Source: Apostichopus japonicus (Eukaryota > Echinodermata > Holothuroidea > Aspidochirotida > Stichopodidae). From it: a DNA stretch of 64,000 nucleotides. A model generated the notes under the pieces. It did not search any database, was not told the origin of the DNA, and saw only the letters and a program-made list of their open reading frames with translations. The position numbers and the translations under genes are program-made. The DNA is taken from assembly GCF_037975245.1 (NCBI RefSeq), contig NC_092569.1, positions 32,883,668-32,947,667 on the forward strand. The letters run 5' to 3'. Below, one piece after another: positions 11,740 through 23,624 of the stretch (position 1 is its first letter; every line of letters starts with the position of its first letter).

Positions 11740-12010
11740 GTGGCTATTCTTATGACTAGTGTAACAATTATTTATAAACTATTCTTACAACAAAGGCGAA
11801 TTCAAGCGCAGTAAAGTAAATAAAGCAACTGCGCTTGCAGTAGGGGTAACCCTAACCCTTAACATAACCCTAAACCTCAATCCTAACCCTAACCCTAACC
11901 GGAAAATATTGTTACTCCTCGTCCTAAAAATAGTACTCCTGGTCCTAAAAATAGCAACTGCACATGAGTAGTCCGAAATTATTCTTACAACTAGTCGTAA
12001 GAATAGCCAC
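11740..12010. mobile_element. Small MITE-like element carrying telomere-like repeats
   Basis: Inverted termini GTGGCTATTCTTATGACTAG and its near-exact reverse complement CTAGTCGTAAGAATAGCCAC bound 271 bp. The interior at 11847-11901 is a run of CCTAA/CCCTAA-type units (imperfect TTAGGG telomere repeats), followed by two copies of GGTCCTAAAAATAG-like words. No flanking duplication is clear. Confidence 0.6.
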
Positions 12011-13656
12011 TTTGTACTGTATACGGTTAAAAATTAAAATATCCTTCCTAAAGAAGACTGACAGGGACTGGGGTCTTTAGTTTCACTCCTCATATTTATG
12101 CCATGGAAAGCTGGGCCTTCTCATCACCAAAAAGTAAATTGTTTTTGCCTCAACAAATTGATGGAAATATATTTTCTAACCACAAGGCCTACATGTAGGT
12201 GATCTATTCATCCCCACCTCCTCCAGGTTCTAAATTGTTATCAGCTGTCCTTGTTTGAAGAATAATTCTTGTGAATGAGCATTTGAAAGAAAAGTATTAA
12301 GTATGAAGCCTCACCTATGCTCAGTCATAATTAACTAGGCATATAACATAGGACTAAGGCCTATAGTATTAGTAATAAGTATCTGAACTTAGTGTTCATA
12401 GTTACTGTATTCCCTAATTTTGTAATATGCACCAGTGAGGAAGGCCTACTGTGCTGTACAAGTACAACCACATGGACCTGCAAATTTTTCTATAAAAATA
12501 ATGCATCTACATAAATACTTTAGAATTACTCCTAACTGATTCACATGTTTTCACACAGCTGCGTATGCAACTAGACCTTAGGTTTTTCTAAGGTCAGCCA
12601 CAGCCAGCATATATGCAATCAAGTTTTAATGGTTCATTTGGGCAACAGGGTGTTATACTGTTATCTACTGACTGTCTGTCCAATATTCCAGCAATCATGT
12701 GTACATTTCTGTGTTTGGGATTTTTGAAGGAACCCAACTGCTATGCAAGAAATTAGGTAAATTAGCCTCACAAGTTGAGGGACCATATTAGTACATATAG
12801 CTATACCTATATAAACCTTTATATAGCCATGCCTGGAGGTAAGAAAGTACCAGTTTTCTTTGTGTAGTCCTGATGCTCATACTGTACTTTATGATGCTGT
12901 GCTAAGTTATCATATTTTTTTATGTATAGTCAGTACTATGCTTGTTATTGTTCAGCTTCTTGTGAATGATCTGATGTTTAGTGTTCAAAAATTATAATAT
13001 CTATTAAATTTGGTGGCCGAAACTATCTCTTGTGGAGAGTAATCTAGCATTAATGGTAGTCTGAAATCAAGCTATTCATGTAAACAGGAATTTTTCACAA
13101 TGGTGGGCTTATATCATGGAGTAAGCTAGCATCTCAATTCTCACTCATGAAACCAACTGCTCACATAAACAGGAAGTTTACACAGTAGGTAAATAATGAG
13201 TGTACATCAAACTTTGATCAAAAGACTGGACATCTTTTAGCAATATGAAACCAATCAGTTCACTAAGACAGGAAGTTTACATAGTAAATTGTACATTGAC
13301 ATGTGAGCTCAAGTTGTTGGGCAAGCAGTTGGGCAACACAAAATTATCCTCACAATTTTCTTGAAAGGTACCACGGTTTATGGATATGTTGAAGAAGAGT
13401 ATGAAAGAATATCTCATCCTTATCTGGGTTTAAATCATTGTGGGTTAACAATATGTTATTATTGAAATCTGCCTAAGTGTTTGTTTGTTACTTTTCTCTT
13501 TCATATTTTTGCTTGGGTAGGTATGATAAAAACATGTATGTTTGATTATTTGGTCATTACCAGATTCATTACGCATACAATGAAGCTTGGGGTGTACAGT
13601 AAAATTACTATTTCAGTTATATGATTTACGGACATTTTTTTTGTTTCATTGAACAG

Positions 13657-15099
13657 GTTTCAAATGCATCTTGTCCCGTGAAATATCTTGGTGTCACATT
13701 TACTACAAAAAATGAAGATTTCTTTTCGTTGAATTATCTTCCCAAATTATCCAGGCTCAAACAGTTACTTGGGATGTGGTCAAAACATGACTTAACACCA
13801 ACTGGTAAAATAACTATAATTAAGAGTTTGGCCATTTCGCAACTTGTTTTTCTTTTTAGTGTTCTACCAAATCCTTCTCTTAGTTTCATTAAAGAGGTTA
13901 ATAAAATTTTGTATAATTTTATTTGGAACAATATACCTTATAAGATTAAACGGAGCACCCTTGTTAATAAGAAAGTTAATGGTGGCTTTGATATGACAGA
14001 TATTGAATCTTTTATTAAAAGTCTAAACTGTAGCTGGGTAAAACGGTATTTAGCCCCTCAGAGAGGAAACTGGAAAATATTTTTTGATTTGTACCTAAAA
14101 CAGTTCGGTGGTGCTTTTCTTTTTAAATGTAATTTCAATAACGAGGCAGTTTCTTGTATTTCTAATATTTTTTGCAGAGAAGTGTGTGAGGCTTGGGCTG
14201 AGTTTAATTTTTATCATCCAGACAGTAATTATGGTAATGAAATCATTTTAAACAACAGTCATATATTGGTTAACAATAAAGTAATTTCCCAGTATAATCT
14301 TTTAAATCACAGAACAATTCATGTGAAAGATTTCATTAAAAATGATGGCTCGGTAATTCCATATAACACGTTTCAAGCGAAAATATATATTAGAAATTTT
14401 CCTTTTACTTCGTACTTTGGGATTATTCACGCCATTCCTAGTTATTGGAGGGGGTACCATGATTCTGTTTTGCTCCCAATGAGTGAAAATAACTTTAATA
14501 TGTGCATGCGCACACATTAAATAACCAAAAATGTTTATAATAAGCTAATTACCGGTCTCTGCACGCCCCCGTCGTCTATTATGAAGTGGCAAGCTATGAA
14601 TTTTCCAGTGAAAAAAGTTTGGAATAAGATTTTTAGGCTGCCTTATACGGCTGTGAATGACCCCAGAGTATCATATTTACAATTGCGTTTTCTACAACGT
14701 ATTTTAGGCATAAATAGCTTGCTTTATAAAATGAAAATGGTTAATTCTCCACTTTGTTCATTTTGCAGGAATGCCGATGAAACGCTTATACATTTGTTTT
14801 ATAATTGTAGTCACGTTGAGCGATTCTGGGAGGCAGTGAATTCAAATTGCATTAAAACTAATTATTCTTTTAATTTGACCAACATTTGTTTTGGTAATTT
14901 TGGTGATATAGATAATCCTGTGAACTTTTTAATTTTGCATGCTAAAAAGTACATTTATACTTGTAGGCTGGATAACAAAATCCCACATGTGCACGAATTT
15001 TATTTTAAGTTTCGCTTTCAACTTGACCTGCACTATTTCATTTCTAAGCAAAACAACAATTTGTGTAACCTTAACAACTTCTATGATTTCTTTATGTAA
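13657..15099 (+). pseudogene. LINE ORF2, C-terminal part with zinc knuckle
   Basis: This continues the LINE frame after the insertion: SCPVKYLGVTF, KLSRLKQLLGMWSKHDLTPT and GKITIIKSLAISQLVFLFS, which is the conserved region following the RT thumb in L1/Tx1-type elements. A TAA at 14518-14520 breaks the frame, which then resumes in the same phase with VYNKLITGLC. Near the C-terminus CSFCRNADETLIHLFYNC (C-x2-C-x8-H-x4-C) is the zinc knuckle typical of these ORF2 proteins. The frame ends at 15099. No frameshift was detected, so only two point stops and the insertion separate this copy from an open ORF2. Confidence 0.85.
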
Positions 15100-16165
15100 G
15101 CTTCTTATGTAAGTCTTTTTGCTGATTCTTTTGTATTATGTATGTTTGAATAATCGCTTATAGAATAGAGGGAGCTCTTCCAATTATATTTTGTTTAGAA
15201 CTTTAACACAACCATTTTCAATATCACATATTCCTAACGTATCCCAATCCCACTCATCACTGTACAACTTTATTATATACAAATGTGGCGTATACGACAC
15301 TTGAAATCAAAAGATCTGTATTCACTTATATTTCATAGGTTATAGACAAATAAACATGAATATTCATTTATATATCCTAGTATCGGTGAAATCTATGTGT
15401 CCGGTGATAGGAATTCGCAAGCAGTATGAGACCCCGAATATTTTGTTACCAAATTGCTACCCGTAATTCACAGTGATCTTTGTTGTGTTGAAGGATGGCA
15501 TAACACAAACATAAGCAGGTGGAAATATTCTAAACGTTTTTGGAATGGTACTCATTTATATTGATCAAAAAATTTTTCAGCAACCATAATAGTTAGGATT
15601 TTCATGCTACTCTGTAAAATAAAATAAAAATAAAGAAAGAATGGGAGAAAATGGTGAAGAACACGAGAGAAATTTAATAATATTCCGACTATGAATAATT
15701 ACTGTCGAAGTTTCTTAAATATTGCTAGAAATGTGTTTGAATAAACGCTCATCATTTACAAGTATGAGATGATGGCTCTCCTCCGTCATGTGTACCCTCC
15801 GGAAGCAAATAAAATCAGCTCTTCCAATTAATAATGAAACGTACGCGTACTCATGTAGCTAAACTGTAGGGTGGATTATGTAGACCTGATGTTTTAAATT
15901 TCATCTCATGATAATATATAGAGTGCAAATTTTCAGAAACTCGTTTGTATACAGAGCATCTATTTTTATTCAACATGACACTTTAAATGACTTGATTTGA
16001 TGTAATTTGTATAGTTTCCACAAATTTTATTCCTAATTGGGTTACTGATTCCTAACTTTTATACATTTTATGAATGCACATAACATTTTATTTATTATAC
16101 TCACCATTTTCCTATTTATGAATTGTATTTTATGCAATTTATACTGGAATAAACGAAACGAAACG
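15100..16165 (+). repeat. LINE 3' UTR with internal direct repeat
   Basis: The 14-bp sequence AGCTCTTCCAATTA occurs at 15173-15186 and 15817-15830. The bases before each copy also resemble each other (GTTTGAATAATCGCTTAT near 15144 and GTTTGAATAAACGCTCAT near 15735). This suggests either partial duplication of the 3' UTR or an insertion of about 630 bp. The UTR ends in AATAAACGAAACGAAACGAA. Confidence 0.6.
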
Positions 16166-16170
16166 AATGA

Positions 16171-17650
16171 TTTTCTTCCAGGAAGTATAATTGTTGGATA
16201 AAGACCTTGATCAATGTCAAATATTTTCCTCTTTACTTTTTTTTTCAGTTAAATGTGTTATTCTCTTCAATAACTAACTTCCATGGTGGGGAGAAGGTGG
16301 CTGGAGTACTTGGGTGGGGTGTGGTTTAAGTAATATTTGTATGTTAACAACCTTGTGTGATATTACTCCGTCAGCTTGCATTAACAGTCATATCATTACA
16401 AAACAACATGCAGGTACACATCAATTTAGTGTAAGGTACAACAGAAAAACATCGCATGTGTCTTAAACGATGACTTAAGGTAGCTCTTTCGTCTTGATAA
16501 TTATAGTCCAAGAAAAACAAAATGAGTGCTGAATATGTTTTAATAGCTATTGCGGTTCTCAAGACGTTCATCAATAAAATTTGCTAAATCTCTGGAACGA
16601 TCCTTACAAGTACAATTGCTGATGACATTGGCTCCACGGGGCAGGCCTAAAAGTCCATGTAAATCCATTGGTTTAACAATCTAATAACTCAACCAAGTGA
16701 TTTCGCTTTAACTTCGTGTATGGCGTCAGAGATTTCTGTGCTACTAATTAAGTATATTGAAGATATCTGTAATAGGCTCATCAACAAAACAAGCTATGAA
16801 GCTGAGGGCTGAATCAATGTGATTAGTTACATCACCACCATATCATACTTTTTATTTCAATATGTGACTCCGCTCTCGCTTTAATACTTACACAACAAGT
16901 ATCTGGACGATTGCTTTATAAAGTACTTACTTAGCCTTCATGGGTTACAAAACACTGGTGACAAACACTGAGAATAGTCTGCAGCTTAACGAAACAGCTA
17001 CCTACTATACTAACCACGATGACCTCGTATTAGCGATTAAAAGTACAACTCTCAAGAACACCTGTGAATAACTCCAGTTTACTTAAAGTAAGGTCCGGGG
17101 GTAACTGGCGCTTTAATAACAAAATCTTAAACAGCTCAGCTTGGTCATGGGAAACAAATGACTAAAATTGTTATCGCCGGTTTTTTCTTATGAATTAACG
17201 CCTAAACTGTACTTAATATGTCTGAACTAGTGAGCCAATCTGTAATATAAAATGCGTCTAACGAATTAAATTATAAACAATAAAGAGTACTGGATATTTC
17301 TAAATAGAGAGTAAATGAGGAAGTTATTCGACACAATGATTGTCGTTGAGACCGCCTACTTCCTTGTTGTAATATTACAATTAGAGAAACTATAGACATA
17401 TTTTGGTATCATTTTGAACAAATCCCCATGTACAATACACCCATCATTAGATATCATTCAGTTTAAATACGGCATCTGTGTGGGTACAACCATTTGGTTG
17501 CTCCTTACAACCAGTTAACATTTTAATCCAGTGTCAAACATTTTGTCTGACACAGTAAAATTTAATGTGACCTCTTCTAGTTGGCTTATATAATACTTCA
17601 CTATGATCCCCTGTGACCACATTCCGAATACAATCCTGTAATCACAACTA
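16171..17650. other. Non-coding interval between two LINEs
   Basis: No gene or repeat boundary is recognised. A single short minus-strand frame (16371-16574) has no motif. Confidence 0.35.
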
Positions 17651-17654
17651 GGTG

Positions 17655-19285
17655 ATTTACGTCTACTCGGTTATATGAGCATAAAGACAGAGAAACAGGC
17701 AGAGGCGTAGGTGTAGCACTGTACTTTAACGATACTTACAATATTCCATATGTAAATATTGATTTAATTTGTACAAAATGTGAACATCTTTTGCTGCAGG
17801 TTAAATCAGGTAACAGAAATACATTCATTGTTGTGGTTTCTACCCCCCCCCCCCTCGTTCAAACTGTACATTGTTTATCGAAGAGTTTGAAAAACTATTA
17901 ATTTATTTGCATGCAACCTTCAAATATAAGGATACCTACATTATGGGGGCTGATTCATTAATAAACATCCCTCAGTGGAAGCATTTATTTACTAATGCTA
18001 GTAATACTTCAATTAGTCATGAACTACAGGAATTTGGTTGGTTTGATATATTGACTTACACAAACGTTGAGGAGTGCTGTGACGCTTTCATTAATGTTGT
18101 AACTTCTTTAATACACAAGCATTGTCCTCTTAAAAAAATCGCGATCATAGCCAGGTTTGCTAAAATCTATCAAACGTAAAAATGCCTATTACGAAAATCT
18201 GTCAGTAATTTTTCTGATAGACGAAAGTTGAATAATATTATCATAAAGGTTAGACGTGACAATTTTCCCCCCAAAAAATAGGTCTAACGTTAATAATGTC
18301 AAGAAAACATGGGGCGTGATCAATACTTTAATGAAGACAAAAAGTAATACATCAAATATTTGTCACATTATGACCGATGCGGGGAAAACTAGTGACTCCC
18401 AAGTCATTGCTAAAGCTTTTAATAATTATTTCATAAATGTTGGTCCAGCATTGGCCAGAAAAATAAGTAAAACTAACAATCCTAACTATTCGATGGTCCT
18501 CACTCCCACTGACCCTGATGAGGTTTGAAAGAAAATTATTTCAATGCCAAGTGGGAATAGCCCGGGCATTGACCAGATTTCATACGATGTTTTAAAAGCA
18601 AGTGCTTATGCTATTGCAGGTGTTGTTGCCCATAATTTTAATGTTTCTATAGAAACTGGTGTTTTTCCTGACAAGCTAAAAATTGCCAAGGTGATTCCAA
18701 TATTAAAAGCAGGCGATCCGAGCTTAGTAAATAATTACAGGCCTATATTTGTACTTCCTGTTCTTTCTAAAGTATTGGAAAGATTAATGCATAACATAAT
18801 TTCACATTTCCGTAGTAAATTCGACATTCTATTTAATAATCACTATGGCTTCCGTAAGAAACACTCTACATTTATGGCCCTTGCGAATGCTGTTAATAAG
18901 GTTACATATGCCCTTGATAATAAAATGTATTCTATTGGTATATTTTTAGACTTGTCGAGGTTTTTGACACTGTAGATCATTGTATACTATTACATAAATT
19001 GCACACGTTTGGCCTAAAACGCAGATTTACAACTGGATCTCTAGTTATTTAAAAACTCGCACTCAGTATGTGAACATTAACTCCACAAGTTCTAGTCTAC
19101 AAACAGTAATTCATGGTGTCCCCTATGGATCTATACGTCTTCCCCTGTTCTTCATTATCTATATGAATGAAATCAGTGCTTCTTCTGACAAATTAAATTG
19201 TACAATGTTTGCTGATGATACTACTATTCTCTATGATCATAAAGACCTATCAATAGAGGCAATAGTATTAACAGGAGAGTGACAT
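17655..19285 (+). mobile_element. Decayed jockey/CR1-type LINE fragment (endonuclease and RT)
   Basis: Several frames joined by frameshifts give an endonuclease segment (DRETGRG near 17687, then ALYFNDTYNIPYVNIDLICT, ending LHATFKYKDTYIMG). These are followed by SPGIDQISYDVLK, VIPILKAGDPSLVNNYRPI, VLSKVLERLMHN and NNHYGFRKKHST (18544-18975). A frameshift near 18958 leads into motif A (DLSRFDTVDHC-like), then VIHGVPYGSIRLPLFFIIYM and CTMFADDTTILYD (19070-19250), with the catalytic FADD. GVP.GS.L.P.LF and FADDT are signatures of the jockey/CR1/L2 group, unlike the first LINE. A poly-C run at 17843-17855 is one source of frameshift. The element stops after motif C. It is clearly non-functional. 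Confidence 0.8.
18544..18975 (+). pseudogene. RT fingers/palm fragment of the second LINE
   Basis: The 143-codon open stretch covers conserved RT blocks: GNSPGIDQISYDVLK, VFPDKLKIAKVIPILKAGD, NYRPIFVLPVLSKVLERL and HYGFRKKHST. It ends in a frameshift within motif A, where FLDLSR should continue into FDTVDH. The next fragment (19070-19282) carries motifs B and C. Typical RT domains are continuous through these blocks, so this is a broken pseudogene. Confidence 0.8.
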
Positions 19286-19289
19286 GTAC

Positions 19290-19770
19290 CAAATGTTTAG
19301 AAGTTATAAGATAATAACGTCTAACAATATGCCTTTGTCTCATTGTAGTAAAGAATCGAGCCACAATTCGTCAATAAGTCAAGATGTATTTCCTTGTGAT
19401 GTCATCATATCGAACACGTGGAACATTGCTACTTGGCTTATTCACGTGATTTCATATGGTTTATATGTCAACCAGATTCCGTTAGTGTCGTAAGTTGCCA
19501 GCCACGTTGTTTATCATATAGTAGCTTGTACATACCAGCAAGGAAAATAGAAGGCATTACCTTGTAAATGTTTGTGTGAAGTTAAAGCAGTTAAAGTATC
19601 TTTCATAACACATAACATGGTGTCCGTCAAGTTGCGCATGGAATAGGTAGTTCCTGGTTATAATCATTTTAAGTGAATTGTATGATTTCAACAGTTAACT
19701 GCATGAGTGATATTGTAACAAATAATATACTAATAATATGTGGAAAACCAGCTGATACTCATAACTAGCA
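19290..19770. other. Non-coding interval
   Basis: No gene or repeat is recognised after the truncated LINE. Confidence 0.35.
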
Positions 19771-19893
19771 CAGTAAGTACTGGCCACCTGTAACACATGT
19801 TACCGTGTTACGAACACAAAGTAAAGATTAATGATGCACGGTTTGGGACATGAACAGTAGTAACATGTGTTACACGTGGCACTAGTAGTAACT
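19771..19893. mobile_element. 123-bp hairpin MITE, copy 1
   Basis: The left end CAGTAAGTACTGGCCACCTG continues into TAACACATGTTACC. The right end, reverse-complemented, reads CAGTTACTACTAGTGCCACG then TGTAACACATGTTACT, so the element is an imperfect inverted repeat. The interior includes GTGTTACGAACACA and GATGCACGGT. A near-identical copy lies at the end of the window (63901-64000). Confidence 0.65.
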
Positions 19894-20605
19894 GTACTAG
19901 ATATGTTTGAAGTTAAGTAGGTACTGTAGCGTTTGATTCCAGTTCACAACTCTCTTTAAACTACGCCAATTCGTCATTCCGAGAACGGAGAGCTGCAATG
20001 TTCCGGTATACCCATAGGCTTACTGATAGCATAAAACGACTAGATACGACTTTATTTTCTAATCGAATGGTAAAGAACTCGCACCCAATGGTTGGCACAG
20101 CAACTACTGTTATGTCCCACAACCGGGTATCAATAATTATCAGTAATTACTACTTTATGTTCAAAACATTTGTTACAGGACATATAGTATAGTAGTTACT
20201 ATACGAGCCACTAATATCGGGTGGAAAAACAATATGATTGTTGTTGTTTTAATCAAATTATCGAAAATTTTTAACACCCCAGTAAATAAAAACAAAACCA
20301 TATCTTTAAATAGAAATACTATATTCCTTGATAGGCCAGCAGAAATTACTTTCCATGTGATTCGTCTAATATCCGAAAGGTGCTGCTTGATATTGATATG
20401 TCACGTCTAAGCTCGACACCATCCTTGCCGACGAGAATCACCCATTGTTTCTTAATCTCAACAGTGCAATAATATCTCTCAGTGGGCGGATGAGGCTTCC
20501 GAGTGCAATAACAAATCGACACAAATCTTCCTTTATCCCTCAGTGCATTAAGCTCTTTAATTTTCGTTTCAATCGTTAGTTGCCTGCTTTACCTTCCCGT
20601 TCTTG
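19894..20605. other. Non-coding interval
   Basis: AT-rich sequence without recognised genes. A 64-codon frame at 19998-20192 has no motif. Confidence 0.35.
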
Positions 20606-20911
20606 CCATCCATACGGGTGTTACATTTGTTATATCATCACGCCTTTAAACTTTTATACTTTAATTCTCTGATACTCTTATGTTTGCCATTCTTATGTCT
20701 TTTTACTCTTTATCATCTTGTATTTGTCTTATTTGTACATATCTATTCGGGTGTTACATTTGTTTTATCATCACGCCTTTAAACTTTTATACTTTAATTC
20801 TCTGTTACTCTCATGTTTGTCATTCTTATATCTGTTTACTCTTTATCATCTTGTATTTGTCTTATATGTACATATGCGAGCTTGTATTTTCCCTTCTGGG
20901 ATGAAATAAAG

Positions 20912-20956
<45 letters not shown>
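20606..20956 (+). mobile_element. LINE-like 3' end with internal 133-bp duplication and (CTTA)n tail
   Basis: Two adjacent direct copies of a 133-bp unit start at CGGGTGTTACATTTGTT (20615 and 20748); each runs through TCATCACGCCTTTAAACTTT and TTTACTCTTTATCATCTTG. The second copy continues to CCCTTCTGGGATGAAATAAAG and a run of about nine CTTA tetranucleotides. AATAAA followed by a short tandem tail is the usual 3' terminus of jockey/CR1/L2-group LINEs. It may belong to the fragment at 17655-19285, but intervening sequence prevents proof. Confidence 0.65.
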
Positions 20957-22063
20957 TTCTTATCCTTTTCTTATGGTTGAATCGCGAGTTCTTAAAATCT
21001 AACTAACAATTCGAGATATAGGAGCTTCTAAGTAAACAAAGCACATATTTATCCTGTAATAATAATGACACTTACATTATATACAGATGTCGATATGTGA
21101 CACACTAGATTGCACTAAACATGTTTTGGATCTTAAATGTGACCGACTGATAAATAACGTGGTGTAATTGGACATCCGTACGTATGAAGGTCCCTCCTTG
21201 GGTAACGAATTCACGTTCATTACTTATGTCACTCTCTCAGAAGGTCAGCAAGTATCTCCTTTATTTCGTGCACCCATTTTTCTCTGTTTCATTTTGGATC
21301 AATGGCAGAACCTCGAAGCAAATGTATTTTCGTCTTTTCGGTGTTGCTGCTTTTAAACTCAAATGGTTTTCGGGTAAGTCTCTAAAATATTAATAAAATG
21401 AAATTAATTTCTTCAAAGTAAAATTGGATTAATTTGTTTTACATGTATACTTTTTTCACTGATTTACAATTTGGAACTCAGTATTTCATTACCTTCAGAT
21501 TAAAAACTTACTTTTTTCCTACATATAAAATATAACAACGGTCTACCTGCGCTGACTTACCTCGAGTATTTGTAGAAATATCACGACTGGTGAGCTTTCC
21601 GCTCTATTCAAATCTAACTTTTTTGAAACTAAGATCCTTTTTTTGAGGAATGTTTTGCATTATCGAGCATTATTCTGCACACAATTATCTCTCTGTATTA
21701 CTTCATTGCATTTATTATCTTGGCCTTATATTTTCTTATGTGGCCCAAGTATTCGTACTGTCCATTCTGTATCATTGTTGATACACAATTATGAATTATA
21801 TCATTGATTTTTTTGAGAACCAAACAAACACGTAAATGGAAAATCTACAACATTATTTAACTACAAAGTACATCTACATTTTACATGTCTTTTTTTAGAG
21901 ACCAAACTACTTAAAATTAACACGAATCCCTTGGATTAGAACTTTGAAACATACAAAAAACACATACATAATGAAATGTCTTAATGTATAACTTAAATAT
22001 ATCTCAAATTCGCACAATTCTGTTTTTAATACAACAAGTTTCTCGTCCATCTTGAGTGAAAGA
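20957..22063. other. AT-rich non-coding interval
   Basis: No gene is recognised. The frames at 21168-21393 and 21907-22125 lack motifs. Confidence 0.35.
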
Positions 22064-23624
22064 CTAAACGGTCTTGTAACGAGAGCATAAGGGTTTCCAA
22101 ACCCTACATATGATGAAGTATCCATTAACTTATGCTAAGAAAAATAACGTTATGATAACTTGTGAAATAATGATATGTTTTTCAAGAAAATATAGCATGA
22201 AGTGTAAAATCCGAACGTATAAAACAACTTACAATTTCAACAACGAAGTTATTTCTTCACAATGTTAATTTGTTTCGTCAAGTGATACAACTATTCATAT
22301 TTTCCGAATACAACATTTATCTCTCCGTCAAAATGAACGCCCAATTAGTATGATAAAATGGTAAAGTTCAGCCATTGATTTAAAAATTTCACGAAATTGT
22401 TAATATGTTTAATAATACAATTCATAACTGACAACGACTTGGATATTTGCTCGCTGGGTAGGTATCTGTAAATCATTACACAATTAACGCAGTCATGTGA
22501 CACACTCTTCAATACAGGCAAGTACGTACGTATATGTATTGATCAGTTTATCATAAAAATACCCAAGAGGAATAGAATGTATCTTAAAATGATCAACAAT
22601 TATTTTTTTGTCAAACATCTCCAAAACACCTTATATTTGGTTTAGGTAATTTGGCAACCAATATTTAAAAGCCAATCTTAATAATTCTGTAGTTCATATT
22701 GAAACCTTTTTTTCATGACCAAGCAATCTTAATATTGCTTCTTTAAACGTATTAACCTCCTAGTTTCCCCTTACTATTTTGCGGGTTAAGGTAACACTGT
22801 ATGTTCTCCAATGAATTGTTTTCCCTGCGGCGGTCATAGCTTCGTATTACACATGTATCTGTTAAAAATGTATTTGATTCGGTCATGTGCGTTAACCATA
22901 GGAATGATTTTTAACGCATGTCAATGTAATAATAATCAATTAAATGTGAATATTTAAGTAGTCGACATACATGTAAGAATTTTTCACAAAACTTTTCTTT
23001 AAGAATACAAATAGAGTACGACAATTATAGACTAAATATTACGAAAAGTGATAGGAAATAAAGTATAAATAAAAAAAAATCAATATGAAATGTTTTTAGC
23101 TTTGAAATTGTGACTGTAGCATCAGAAAGTGCGTCTACTAACTGACAATAAGAAAGAAAGATTCATGGTAAGAATTTTTTTTTTTTTTTTTTAAGTTTTA
23201 CCAAAACAATGTCAAGAAAAAGTAAAACAGTAACACAGACTTGTTCATTAACATTTCTCAATCATCCCAGGCAAAAACATAAATAAATGTATATATCTTA
23301 TCGCTGTGCGTTTCCGTTGTAAAGTTCCTGATTCTGTTTTTAAAAAGAACAAAAACTGTAGAAATGTTGTCATTTATGATTCAGAGCTATTTTTCCACGT
23401 TGTGGACAACACAGGCTTGAAGCCATCATATTCTCGTTTCTTCATACAAAGTCTTTAATTAAAACCATTGACAACTTTACCATACAACACGTGATCACGT
23501 GGACGAGAACGGCTATTATTCAAAATCGTGTGGTTTTTATTCAATCTAGACGAGGTTTTATTGCCAAGAATTTTCAAAATGGATATAAATTTACACAAAC
23601 TCTATAAATTGTTTCACAAGAAAC
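22064..23624. repeat. Tandem segmental duplication, copy 1
   Basis: A 1,561-bp block begins CTAAACGGTCTTGTAACGAG and ends TATAAATTGTTTCACAAGAA. It is directly followed by a diverged copy in the same orientation. Shared landmarks include CCTACATATGAT, ATTGATCAGTT, GTTAAGGTAACACTG, CGCTGTGCGTTTCCGTT and ACCATACAACACGTGATCAC. No open reading frame is shared by the copies. Confidence 0.85.

Larger units (their letters stand above)
10631..13656. other. 3,026-bp intron-like insertion within the LINE ORF
   Basis: The insertion starts GTTAAAGG and ends in a pyrimidine-rich TTTTTTTTGTTTCATTGAACAG, followed by GTTTCAAAT. Removing 10631-13656 joins AAT to GTT TCA and restores the LINE frame exactly, giving ...HEYGFN-VSNASCPVKYLG. 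The trinucleotide GTT appears at both borders, so it could equally be a 3-bp target duplication. No matching terminal inverted repeats were found. Inside are a pseudo-exon (10954-11231) and a small inverted-repeat element (11740-12010); the rest is AT-rich and has no recognised content. Confidence 0.7.
8955..16165 (+). mobile_element. L1/Tx1-type LINE, 5'-truncated and interrupted
   Basis: The element contains the end of an apurinic-type endonuclease, a reverse transcriptase and a C-terminal zinc knuckle, all in one frame apart from two stops and one large insertion. It is followed by an AT-rich 3' UTR ending in AATAAACGAAACGAAACGAA, a short pentanucleotide tail typical of LINE ends. The 5' end decays upstream of about 8955. 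A 3,026-bp foreign segment interrupts it at 10631-13656. Family assignment rests on the motif FLKGRFIGENIR, on RQGCPLSPYLF and on the CCHC at the C-terminus. Confidence 0.85.
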
